A DNA stretch of 64,000 nt from Streptomyces sp. NBC_00654 (GTDB lineage Bacteria > Actinomycetota > Actinomycetes > Streptomycetales > Streptomycetaceae), in assembly GCF_026341775.1 (NCBI RefSeq), contig NZ_JAPEOB010000001.1:434001-498000 (forward strand), given 5' to 3'. The stretch's first letter is position 1, and the number at the start of each line of letters is the position of its first letter. The notes beneath the pieces are model-generated. The model did no database searches. It saw only the letters and a program-made list of their open reading frames with translations, and had not been told where the DNA came from. The position numbers and the translations under genes were made by a program. Of the stretch, positions 24,977 to 32,549 are shown piece by piece.

Positions 24977-26163
24977 ACGAGTCAGCCTTCTCGCAGGAGA
25001 CGCGTTTCGTGCACGCGGGCTCCGACCACCGGCAGCAGGGCGGCTACGTCAATCCGCCCGTACACCGCGCCTCCACCGTCCTCTACCGGGACATGGCCGA
25101 GATGGACATCTCCCAGGCGGATCCGCTCAAACGCGAAGGCCCGGTCTACGGGCGCTTCGGTACCCCCACCAGCCGCGCTTTCGAGGAGGCGCTGACCGAA
25201 CTGGAGGGTGGGCACGCGGCGGTGGCGACCTGCTCCGGTCTCTCAGCGATCACCACGGCGATCCTCGCGTACGTCCGGGCCGGCGACCACCTCCTCGTCA
25301 GCGACTCCGTCTACCTGCCGACCCGGAGGTTCTGCGACTCGCTCGCGGCCCTGGGAGTGGAGACCGAGTACTACGCTCCGCTCACGGACGGCGCCGCGAT
25401 CGTGGAACTGATGCGCCCCCGGACGCGGTTGGTCTACCTGGAGTCCCCGGGCTCCACCACCTTCGACGTGCAGGACATCCCGGCGATCACCGCCGTCTGC
25501 CGGGCCCGGGGCGTAGCCACCATCGCGGACAACACCTGGGCCACGCCTGCCTTCTGCCGACCGCTGACGCTGGGCGTGGACGCGGTGGTCCACTCCGCGA
25601 CCAAATACCTGACAGGACACGCTGACAGCATCCTCGGAACGGTCGTCTGCACGCAGGAGAGCTACCCGGTGATCCGGGGGGCGGCCATCCGGCTCGGCCA
25701 GTGCGCCGGCGCCGACGACGCCTACCTGGGGTTGCGCGGGCTGCGTACCTTGAGCGTACGGATGAGCCGCCATCAGCAGCAGGGGTTGGAGCTGGCACGC
25801 TGGACCGCCGGTCAGGAAGGCGTGGCGGCCGTCCTGCACCCAGGGCTCCCCGAGGATCCCGGCCACCAGCTGTGGCGCCGCGACTTCACAGGAGCGGCGG
25901 GGCTGTTCGGTGTCGAACTGGAGCCGGGTTTCGGCAAGCCGGCCATCGACGCGATGCTCAACCGGCTTCGGATCTTCGGCATCGGTCACAGCTACGGCGG
26001 CTACGAGAGCCTGATCGTGCCGACCGACCCCGAGACCCACCGCTTGCCGGGGACCTGGGCCGGACGCGGGCCGCTGGTCCGGGTACACGTCGGCTTCGAG
26101 AGCCTGGACGACCTGATGGATGACCTGAAGGCAGGTTTCGGCGCCCTGGTGAGCAGGGGATAG
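24973..26163 (+). CDS. PLP enzyme, cystathionine beta/gamma-lyase family
   Basis: 396 residues from GTG 24973, overlapping the transporter stop. The PLP-binding lysine is K211 in HSATKYLTGH. Other family text: FVHAGSDHRQQGGYVNPPVHRASTVLYRD, RFGTPTSRAFEEALTELEGG, YLESPGSTTFDVQD, and IGHSYGGYESLIVPTDPE near the end. Members cleave or form C-S bonds in cystathionine, cysteine or homocysteine derivatives. Here it may supply a thiol (or 3-mercaptopyruvate-linked sulfur) or attach one to the radical-SAM product. It is the last gene of the operon. Confidence 0.88.
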   Translation: MNESAFSQETRFVHAGSDHRQQGGYVNPPVHRASTVLYRDMAEMDISQADPLKREGPVYGRFGTPTSRAFEEALTELEGGHAAVATCSGLSAITTAILAYVRAGDHLLVSDSVYLPTRRFCDSLAALGVETEYYAPLTDGAAIVELMRPRTRLVYLESPGSTTFDVQDIPAITAVCRARGVATIADNTWATPAFCRPLTLGVDAVVHSATKYLTGHADSILGTVVCTQESYPVIRGAAIRLGQCAGADDAYLGLRGLRTLSVRMSRHQQQGLELARWTAGQEGVAAVLHPGLPEDPGHQLWRRDFTGAAGLFGVELEPGFGKPAIDAMLNRLRIFGIGHSYGGYESLIVPTDPETHRLPGTWAGRGPLVRVHVGFESLDDLMDDLKAGFGALVSRG

Positions 26164-26271
26164 CCCCACCGCTGAGACGACACCGCGGGCCCGGGAGCGG
26201 TGGCGCGACCGTTTGCCTTCTGATGCTGCGCCCGCCCGGGCAATCAGCCCTACGGGCCGCACGGTCGTCGG

Positions 26272-26550
26272 TCAGGCGCTGACAGGATCGGTGACGATCA
26301 GGCGTGCGGAGAGCGGGTCCGTTTCCAGAGCGCTTACCTGCCACCCGTGTTGTTCCAGGCTGGTGCGCACGGCAGCAGCAATGTCCTCCATGCGATCGGG
26401 GTTCTCGGTCGCTACGTCGAGGTCCTGGCTGAGCCGGTCGACCAGGCCGTGTGCCTGGACTGCGTAGCCGCCGGTAAGCGCCAGAGGGTAGGCACCGCCT
26501 ACGGCGAGTACATCAGCCAGCAGGCGGCGGTGCAGGTCGGTGAGGTTCAC
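26272..26550 (-). pseudogene. N-terminal piece of AbiEii-like nucleotidyltransferase
   Basis: 92 residues from GTG 26550. The nucleotidyltransferase signature is present: LALTGGYAVQAHGLVDRLSQDLDVAT (GG, then the metal-binding D-x-D). Full AbiEii-type toxins have about 250 residues; here the frame ends at 26272, shortly after LIVTDPVSA, so the C-terminal two thirds are missing. The 3' end lies 108 bases from the biosynthetic operon, so a deletion at this junction probably removed it. It overlaps the upstream gene by 38 bases. Confidence 0.65.
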
Positions 26551-26893
26551 GCAGCAGCCGGGCGCTGTGAGTCAGCTCGTCGAAGGAGTGTTCCCAGACT
26601 TCACGGACATCACGGCTGATCAGTGTGCGCAGTGTGGGCCACAAGCTGACGAGGAGGCCGCGGTTGAGGCACCGGACCAGGTCGGCATGCTGGCCCTCGG
26701 CCAACACGATGCGGTAATAGCTCATCCGGAGCCGTGGCTGGTCGAGGTCGAAGACGGTCAGCCCCGACCATGCCAGGTGTAGGGGCAGGCGCACCGTGCC
26801 GTGCTCGGGGCCGACAAGCTCGGAGAGCGCTGCGGGCGTTCGCCGGGCGAACTTGGCACGGCGGAGATCAGAAAGACTGGACTGTGATGCCAT
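26513..26893 (-). CDS. Partner of the AbiE-like gene (putative antitoxin)
   Basis: I start it at ATG 26893 (126 aa); the open frame runs further without a good start. Sequence: MASQSSLSDLRRAKFARRTP, then LPLHLAWSGLTVFDLDQPRLRMSYYRIVLAEGQ and WPTLRTLISRDVREVWEHSF. Genes like this precede nucleotidyltransferase genes in Streptomyces and are taken as AbiEi-type antitoxins, but I see no clear winged helix here. If its partner is truncated, it may be a leftover antitoxin. Confidence 0.6.
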   Translation of the reverse strand: MASQSSLSDLRRAKFARRTPAALSELVGPEHGTVRLPLHLAWSGLTVFDLDQPRLRMSYYRIVLAEGQHADLVRCLNRGLLVSLWPTLRTLISRDVREVWEHSFDELTHSARLLREPHRPAPPPAG

Positions 26894-26957
26894 ACGTCGA
26901 TAATCCAGGGAGAGGCCACCGAAGCCGACCGGACGCATCCAAGGTGACCCAAACAGA

Positions 26958-27164
26958 GAAGCCCCGGGCCGCTGGCCTGGGGCTTTCATGTGGAGCGGGT
27001 GACGAGAATCGAACTCGCGCTCTGAGCTTGGGAATCAGCGGTTCTTGTGCTGTTACAGGGGCTCTGAGCTGCACCTTTGTATATTGCAGGTGGGCGGGCC
27101 CCGGTCTCTGGGAGCCGCATCTGACCGCTGTTGTCCGCTCTGCTGGGCACGGATGGGGCACGAG
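26958..27164 (-). repeat. tRNA-Gly 3' scar F (attL-like) plus integrase arms
   Basis: GAAGCCCCGGGCC...GGCCTGGGGCTTTC (near-perfect hairpin, 26958-26988) then the tRNA-Gly 3' copy at 26991-27034, identical over 44 bases to the intact gene. The flank TCTGGGAGCCGCATCTGACCGCTG...GGGCACGGATGGGGCACGAG (27145-27164) is shared with scars D and E. It is the distal attachment site of the ~20 kb element whose integrase lies near the intact tRNA. Confidence 0.92.
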
Positions 27165-27203
27165 AGCTGGCAGTGCGACGCGTGATCCGGGCGGGCCGGC
27201 TGG

Positions 27204-27605
27204 TCAGAGGGAGATGATGCGCACTTGGTTGCCGCAGAGCTTGTTCATGTCGTCGCTGTCGGACGTCAGCAGGGCGACGGGTTTCGGCTGGCGGAGGGCG
27301 ACCTCGGCGACTGTGGCGTCGATGGCGTACTTGTGCCCGTGCAGTCCGGCACCTTTGAGGAGTTCCGCTGCTGCTTTCGCCGCCGCTTCGGTGACGGGCT
27401 CCACCTTGACGCGGGAGAGAGCCCAGTTCAGGCGAGGCATGTTGGTGCGGGAGTGGGTGACTTCCACGATGGTGTTGGCCCCGATGACCAGGTCGGCTCC
27501 CATGTCGTGGAAGACCTGAAGCATCGCGAGCAGCTTGCGATCCTGCGCGATCCAGGCGGAGAGCCCTTCCGAGTCCAGGACGACGGTTTCGATGCGCTCG
27601 CTCAC
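27204..27605 (-). CDS. vapC: VapC-like PIN-domain toxin
   Basis: 133 residues from GTG 27605, overlapping the antitoxin stop (GTGA). PIN-fold acids are visible: VVLDSEGLSAW (first Asp and Glu), NTIVEVTHSR (Glu), YAIDATVAEVA (Asp), and LLTSDSDDMNKL (final Asp pair). Such toxins are Mg-dependent RNases that cut tRNA or rRNA when unbound. The module is directly beside attachment scar F, so it may stabilise the element. A fragment of a close homologue lies beside scar E. Confidence 0.85.
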   Translation of the reverse strand: MSERIETVVLDSEGLSAWIAQDRKLLAMLQVFHDMGADLVIGANTIVEVTHSRTNMPRLNWALSRVKVEPVTEAAAKAAAELLKGAGLHGHKYAIDATVAEVALRQPKPVALLTSDSDDMNKLCGNQVRIISL

Positions 27606-27850
27606 GCGGCATCCGCGCCCGTGGAGGTGCCGGCGGAGCCGAAGATCTTCCCGCGCGCCTCGGCGAGCTCCTCGTCGCTGAAGGCGCCGTGCTCCTCCTC
27701 GTGACGGCGGAGGTCGTCGCCCAAGAGCTGGTGCCGGATCTGGCGGGCTACGGCTTCCGCCACGTAGCCGGAGACGTTGTCCGTGATCTTGCGAAGCTCC
27801 GCCACCTGATCGCTGGGGAGCGTGACGGTGATGCGAGTCGTTGAGGACAT
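27602..27850 (-). CDS. vapB: VapB-like ribbon-helix-helix antitoxin
   Basis: 82 residues from ATG 27850. The N-terminus TRITVTLPSDQVAELRKITDNVSGYVAEAV is a ribbon-helix-helix DNA-binding fold; the charged C-terminal part (RRHEEEHGAFSDEELAEARGKIFG) would wrap the toxin. It precedes and overlaps the toxin gene. The palindrome over its start codon is the likely autoregulatory operator. Confidence 0.85.
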   Translation of the reverse strand: MSSTTRITVTLPSDQVAELRKITDNVSGYVAEAVARQIRHQLLGDDLRRHEEEHGAFSDEELAEARGKIFGSAGTSTGADAA

Positions 27851-27872
27851 ACTCGGAGCATACCGGAGTATG
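27848..27872. promoter_or_regulatory. Palindromic operator over the antitoxin start
   Basis: CATACTCGG, then AGCATA, then CCGGAGTATG: an inverted repeat whose left arm overlaps the start codon of the antitoxin gene (minus strand). Expected binding site for the RHH antitoxin or its complex. Confidence 0.7.
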
Positions 27873-28055
27873 CGTGAGGTCGTCGGTGGCTAGCGCCCGA
27901 GCTCCGCCAAGCGCCTGTGGTGGCGGAATGCTGCCCTGTCGTGCGCCTAAGATGTCCGCCTCACTGGACCAGGGCGCGCAGGGTTGATGCCCCGGCGTCG
28001 GCCGAGTGGGCGCCCGACAGAAGATGAGTGCACCGACAGCCGCGCCGAGCGCCAG

Positions 28056-29372
28056 TTACTTATGCCCTACGGCACTGACCAGTTTCGTTAGCGACGTGCC
28101 GTGCAGACGCTGGAGCAGGAATCTATTGATCTTTTGCAACTGGCAGTGCGCCAATCTGCTCTGCAGGATCAGGTCATCCAGGTGGTAAGACTCCTCGACA
28201 AGCTTCGAATCAAGCTCGCCGTCGTCGCGATCATCTCTTTTTGCGAGGCGTCCCAAGTGGCGTTCCTTGGTTTCGAGACGTTCCCTCATCCACCCTAGCC
28301 CGAGCATCGAATCTTTGATGCCTGCGGTGGAGCTACTTGTGGAGTGGTATAGGTGCGATTGGAGACTGCAGTCGTAAAGCTCTTCCCAGACGGGAGAAAG
28401 GATCCTGAGAGCTACCGAAGATATGCCCTTTTCTCGAATTTCTGCCAAATTTTCAGCGACTTCGTCCAGGGCGCACTGCAGTCTCTGGAATTTTGGCTCC
28501 TCAAGGAGGATTTCCAATGACTTTCTGCCGTAGAGGCTCACCTTGAACCTGTAGTGATTGCTTTCGAACCCGAATCCCGGAGACCATACGCGTCCCGACT
28601 CCGCCGCCCCGGAGACAACGTCAAGGTAGGCAGAGCGATACGCATCGATGTTCTCGTGCACCTCGTGTAGTGCGACGTCCAACTTAGAGAGCTTGGCAAG
28701 GAGTTCGGCAAGCATGCGGTTCGCGTCCTTTGCCGCCTCGTCCCTCGCCCTGATCCTGTCGATCAAATTCCCGCTTCGAGTGAATGCGAAGACTCCGACA
28801 GCCAGGACCAGGATCGGCACCCACGTCCTCTGGTCTGCGATCCGCGGGATTTTGTCTGCAATGATCTGGAGATCGCCCTTCGTCCTACCTGGGCGCTCAT
28901 ACTGATACACCACCGCACCCGATGCGAGGAGAACCAATGATCGGCGAGAAGCAAAATTGACGACTCTCTTCGGTATCCGCGACAACTGCCCTAGAGTGTT
29001 CCTCCTCTTTGTCATCCTTTCGAGCTTATCCACCGAGACTTGCCTAACAAGGCGACGTGCTCTGGAATAGTGAAGGAACCAAGAAGGGCTCCTTCGCCCC
29101 ACATTGGCCCATGATCGCGGTAGATTATTTCGCCAGCCGGGATCCCCCACCCGGACACCGATCTCACTGGCGGATTCAAGGATGTCTGAATACCAAATCC
29201 GCCGCTCGACGCGGATGCTCACTATGGCCCAGAATCTGATGGCCAAGAACCGGGTGACTGTGAGCGCGCCGAGCATTATGACAGCAACTACGGCGGCCTT
29301 CAAGGGAATGGAAAGCCAAGGCTGCGTCACGCTGGCCTCAATGGGCGAAAAGAATTTATACAGAAATTCCAT
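28056..29372 (-). CDS. Unrecognised membrane protein, 438 aa, lower GC
   Basis: ATG 29372 with GGGAAGAG upstream. An N-terminal hydrophobic helix (LKAAVVAVIMLGALTVTRFLAIRFW), a second near 145 (SLVLLASGAVVYQY) and a third near 190 (WVPILVLAVGVFAF) precede a long helical cytoplasmic domain with DEAAKDANRMLAELLAKLSKLDVALHEVHENIDAY and SVALRILSPVWEELYDCSLQ. No family recognised. Base composition is markedly less GC-rich than neighbours, so it is a recent import. It stands alone; an anti-phage or surface role is only a guess. Confidence 0.65.
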   Translation of the reverse strand: MEFLYKFFSPIEASVTQPWLSIPLKAAVVAVIMLGALTVTRFLAIRFWAIVSIRVERRIWYSDILESASEIGVRVGDPGWRNNLPRSWANVGRRSPSWFLHYSRARRLVRQVSVDKLERMTKRRNTLGQLSRIPKRVVNFASRRSLVLLASGAVVYQYERPGRTKGDLQIIADKIPRIADQRTWVPILVLAVGVFAFTRSGNLIDRIRARDEAAKDANRMLAELLAKLSKLDVALHEVHENIDAYRSAYLDVVSGAAESGRVWSPGFGFESNHYRFKVSLYGRKSLEILLEEPKFQRLQCALDEVAENLAEIREKGISSVALRILSPVWEELYDCSLQSHLYHSTSSSTAGIKDSMLGLGWMRERLETKERHLGRLAKRDDRDDGELDSKLVEESYHLDDLILQSRLAHCQLQKINRFLLQRLHGTSLTKLVSAVGHK

Positions 29373-29499
29373 TGGCTCTTCCCGGAGACTCTATGATTGG
29401 GGACATGATTATCCGGGAGTGGCGTGGGGGTCTACGTGAATTTGAGGACAGTTTGAGCTTCGCCTTGAGCGAAGCTACCTCTGCCCACCACCTATCCGG

Positions 29500-29862
29500 G
29501 CTCCCGCCCGTCCGCCGTCGACCCCGACACGCATGTGGGGAGGGCGCGGACCTGAAGCAGATCACCGCGCCCCGCGCGCACCGAGCGCTTGGCGCCGACA
29601 GGGGGTAGCCACGACCGTCGCCAAGCCCTGCCAGCTTTTCAAAGCCGTCGTGGAGACTGCGGTCGATGACTCGTCCGCCGCAACGCCTGCCGCATCCGGA
29701 GTGCTGGAAGGGGAGGTGCGGTGGAACTACAGATCGCCACCGTCGCTCGGGCCGATGTCCTCGCCGATGCGCTGGGATCGCGCTGGCGACTGATGATCTT
29801 CCTCGGGACGCACGGTCCATTCCGGCCGGAGGAACGAGCGGGGGCATTCGTGTCCGCATGAC
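29500..29862 (+). pseudogene. Fragments of a tyrosine integrase
   Basis: Three frames carry consecutive pieces that align with the intact integrase at 44253-45410: DLKQITAPRAHRALGADRG (against LDDITPPGVRTWRVERLEATG), ATTVAKPCQLFKAVVETAVDD (against ATTVAKSYRLLKAVMETAADD), and from 29721 IATVARADVLADALGSRWRLMIFLGTHGPFRPEE (against TATVEQVDALADAMGPRWRLMVYFGAYGPMRPEE). Frameshifts separate them and the C-terminal catalytic part is missing. It is the remains of an earlier related element. The rest of 29373-30184 shows no gene. Confidence 0.75.
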
Positions 29863-30184
29863 TGCTCCGGAGTGCACGACGCCCAGCCCTCGGCGACACC
29901 AAGTCTGACGCCGGGAAGCGGATCGTGGTCCTCGAGGGTCCTTACGAAGGGCCCTGGAATGTCGCTGCGTGATGGCACGTCTCCTGGCCATGATTCCCCT
30001 CGTTCACCGATCGACCTTGAGCGCCTTTGGCACGGGATTTGATCATCATCCACCTAGATAGTTCACTAGTTCGATTAGGGTGTCGAGCTGGCTGCGGGCC
30101 GCCTCCAGGTGTTGCGAGGGGTGCAGAAGTCGCTGCTTTCCTGTATAAGCTCGTAGGTAAACCATCTCGGCCAGGGGGGCGGAC

Positions 30185-31210
30185 ATGACTAGCTACGGTT
30201 ACAGGCTCTTCACTCTTTCCGTTTTTCGGGGTAGCAAGCGAACTCCGATTAATTTCAAGGATTGCGAGGGGGAGCATTACAAGGAAACTGTGGCGAGGCT
30301 GCTGAAGTCCTTGGAAGTCCCTGTTGTGGGAGATCCTCCTTCCAGCCTCGAGGAGGCGGCTGCTAGTGCGCCGGATGATTTCCGGGGTAAGCCTGCTCTC
30401 CGCATCGAGGGGGTGGAGTTGGTTGATAATACGGTGCGAGCTACCGTGTGGGTTGGCAAAATCGGGAGCCATGCAAAAGCAATGAGCCGTGACGTTTCCG
30501 TGGCAGACTTTGATATTTCTGATAAGGCTGCAATTAATGGGTTCCGAGTGGTCTTTGCGTTTCCCGAGGATGGCACTAAAGGTATTCTCGCCGTCGAGTC
30601 AATCAGTCGATCCTGCCCCGTAGCGCCGCTAGTCAAGTGGCTGCGGTACAGGTCGCTAGAGGAAGATCATAAAAAGAATCAGGGTGCAGGGGTGGTTGCC
30701 CTCGGCTGGCGCTCAAAGGTTGAGGGGCTGACTGATGAGGCCCGGCTTTCTGAAATGATTGAAGCTGGGCTTGCTCAAGGTCTGGTTCTGGTAAAGCAAT
30801 CCATTACTCCAGGGCGCACGCGGGCGGAAAAGGAATTCGAGATCCGCGCACCATTGGTCAATGACGGAAAGGTGAAGCAGGTGGCCGCTCTAGTCAGGGG
30901 GTGGGCTGCCCAGGCTAAGGACGGCGACGGGTCGCATGCGGCCACTACCAACGCACAGGCAGCTCGGCAACTGGCGGCCATCGTCAGCTCGGAGATCAAG
31001 GATCTTGACCTCAACGATGGGTGGGTGGAGCTTGCCGATCCAGATGACCAGGTCAGGCGTATCAACCCAAGCACCATGACTGATGTGTTCACCTACAAGC
31101 TGTCCGAGGACCAGCCCGTTGACACACCCAAGTTCTATGCTGAGGTGCGGGGAACGGCAGTGGGGCTCCAGGCGGCAGCGAAGATCGCCATTGAGTGGCC
31201 CCTCCAGTAG
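30185..31210 (+). CDS. Unrecognised cytoplasmic protein, 341 aa, of a two-gene unit
   Basis: ATG 30185 with a GGGGGG run upstream. Soluble alpha/beta protein: begins MTSYGYRLFTLSVFRGSKRT, has IEGVELVDNTVRATVWVGKIGSHAKAM in the middle and a basic middle stretch SITPGRTRAEKEFEIRAPLV. No membrane segment and no motif I can name. GC is lower than in the flanking genes. The next gene, a four-helix membrane protein, starts 17 bases later. The pairing of a ~340-aa soluble protein with a small four-helix membrane protein is similar in plan to Kiwa-type defence pairs, but I see no KwaB signature. Confidence 0.65.
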   Translation: MTSYGYRLFTLSVFRGSKRTPINFKDCEGEHYKETVARLLKSLEVPVVGDPPSSLEEAAASAPDDFRGKPALRIEGVELVDNTVRATVWVGKIGSHAKAMSRDVSVADFDISDKAAINGFRVVFAFPEDGTKGILAVESISRSCPVAPLVKWLRYRSLEEDHKKNQGAGVVALGWRSKVEGLTDEARLSEMIEAGLAQGLVLVKQSITPGRTRAEKEFEIRAPLVNDGKVKQVAALVRGWAAQAKDGDGSHAATTNAQAARQLAAIVSSEIKDLDLNDGWVELADPDDQVRRINPSTMTDVFTYKLSEDQPVDTPKFYAEVRGTAVGLQAAAKIAIEWPLQ

Positions 31211-31226
31211 CGATTAGGGGGAATCG

Positions 31227-31793
31227 GTGCTTGATCGATTTAACGTCGCTCCTATTTTTAGAGGTCATTGGAAGGGCCTGACGAACGGGCAATATCTTTC
31301 ATATCGGCCGGACGTTTTGGCGCGTGTGATCATGCTGCTGCCGATAGCCCTGTTCGTTTTCCTGCTCATCCGTGGGGCAACTCTTTCGGCACCGGGCGCT
31401 CTTCTGACGGGGGCGGCGCTACTGGCAGGCGGAATGCTGAGTGCCTTCACGCATCTTTCTACGCTGCGGCTTAAAATCACCGAGTGGGACGGCGAGTCCG
31501 GTGAAAGTCGTTTTGGCGCAGAGAGGGAAATGTTGGATGAAACCGCCGCTCATCTCTTGGCGGGCTCTTTTGCGTGCATCCTGGATGCTGCAGCCCTGGT
31601 TATCGGGATGAATTTGGGGCTTGACTCCGAGGGGCGACTTGTGGGTTTCTGGGCTGCGCTGCCATCCGGCATTAGTTTTTACGTTCTGTTGATCTTCGTT
31701 CTTATTCTGCCGCGTCTGTATTCTGCTTACGTGGAAATAAACGGGGTAATCGGTCGCCTCAGTGGGTTCACTCAGGGCAAGGGGCGAGATTAG
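31227..31793 (+). CDS. Four-helix membrane protein of the two-gene unit
   Basis: 188 residues from GTG 31227 with TTAGGGGGAA upstream. Helices: VIMLLPIALFVFLLIRGA, LLTGAALLAGGMLSAFTHL, SFACILDAAALVIGMNLGL and ISFYVLLIFVLILPRLYSAYV. Between helices 2 and 3 lies an acidic cytoplasmic loop (LKITEWDGESGESRFGAE). No family recognised. It is translated right after the 341-aa gene and is probably its membrane partner. Confidence 0.65.
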   Translation: MLDRFNVAPIFRGHWKGLTNGQYLSYRPDVLARVIMLLPIALFVFLLIRGATLSAPGALLTGAALLAGGMLSAFTHLSTLRLKITEWDGESGESRFGAEREMLDETAAHLLAGSFACILDAAALVIGMNLGLDSEGRLVGFWAALPSGISFYVLLIFVLILPRLYSAYVEINGVIGRLSGFTQGKGRD

Positions 31794-31843
31794 GTCGGCG
31801 GAGCGGGTTTGGCCGGTGTCCTGCCCGGTTTGGGGTCGAGCAT

Positions 31844-31922
31844 GATCAGGGGGCCACACGCTGGCCGGCAACTTGGGCAGGCTGTGATCCTGCCCGGAAT
31901 TTGAACGAGTGGCCCCCTGGTC
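31844..31922. terminator. Large two-stem hairpin between convergent units
   Basis: Outer stem GATCAGGGGGCCAC / GTGGCCCCCTGGTC (31844-31857 with 31909-31922) encloses an inner stem GGGCAGG / CCTGCCC (31875-31881 with 31889-31895). It sits between the plus-strand two-gene unit and the minus-strand run ending at 32194, so it may be a bidirectional terminator; a single-strand origin or structured RNA is possible. The 270 bases to 32193 show no gene. Confidence 0.55.
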
Positions 31923-32193
31923 TTGCTCGACGCGGGACCCGAACCGGGGCGGTGGCTAAAGCCGCGGAGCCCACCGCACCGCCCCAGCCACAGCGGGTTT
32001 CTCCTCGCCATGGTGCTCGCCCTAGCCGCGCGACCGGCGTAGCCGGGGAGCGCGCGGCGAGCGGAGCGAGCCGCCTTGATGAAGTAGGGAAAGTTCTACC
32101 GCGCTGGAAGCAGGCGCCCGGCGCAGCTTGTGTGCCGGACGTGGCCGCCGCCCGCGTCCAACCGGAGCGGTCGACAACCACATCCGGAGGCCG

Positions 32194-32523
32194 TCAGGTC
32201 GCCGCAGCGGCCTCGCGCCCCCTTCGCGTCCGACGGTGGAGGATCTCGTCGAAGGTGGCGCGGGCGCCCGTGGGGTCGATGTAGTGCATGGCCAGGAGAG
32301 CCGCGATGACGGCGCCTACCAGGTCGTTCTGGACCTCGGACCAGGTGTGGTCGTCGCCGCAGGTGGTGAGGCCCTTCAGGCCGTGGAGGGCGTGCATCGC
32401 CTCGCCGGCTTCCTCGCCGACCTTGCCGACCTGGAGGGCTTTGAGCTCCTCGTCGGGGAGGTGGGCGCCTGCCGCTCGGCAGACGGCGGAGAGCTTCTCG
32501 ATGTTGTCCCACAGGGTGTCCAC
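32194..32523 (-). CDS. MazG-like nucleotide pyrophosphohydrolase
   Basis: 109 residues from GTG 32523 with GGAGGT six bases upstream. The helical EExxE-type core is visible: LQVGKVGEEAGEAMHALHGL, followed by WSEVQNDLVGAVIAALLAMHYI with E and D in the second helix, as in the all-alpha NTP pyrophosphohydrolase superfamily. These cleave NTPs or NTP-like compounds to NMP and PPi. It is downstream of the nucleotide-sugar dehydrogenase gene and may be co-transcribed with it. Confidence 0.78.
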   Translation of the reverse strand: MDTLWDNIEKLSAVCRAAGAHLPDEELKALQVGKVGEEAGEAMHALHGLKGLTTCGDDHTWSEVQNDLVGAVIAALLAMHYIDPTGARATFDEILHRRTRRGREAAAAT

Positions 32524-32549
32524 GTCGGACCTCCGATCGATGGGTTCGG

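Larger units (their letters stand above)
18275..26990. mobile_element. Islet between scars E and F, carrying the biosynthetic operon
   Basis: A segment of about 8.7 kb bounded by two perfect 44-nt tRNA-Gly 3' copies in direct orientation. It holds a vapC fragment, a six-gene biosynthetic operon and an AbiE-like remnant. No integrase, relaxase or Rep gene remains in it, so it is now either a decayed element or cargo that could move only if the outer element's integrase acts on its flanking sites. Confidence 0.6.

Noticed and set aside
31923..32090. Possible tRNA-like T-arm (GACCCGAACC) right of the hairpin
   Set aside because: The stems around it do not pair and no anticodon arm can be drawn.
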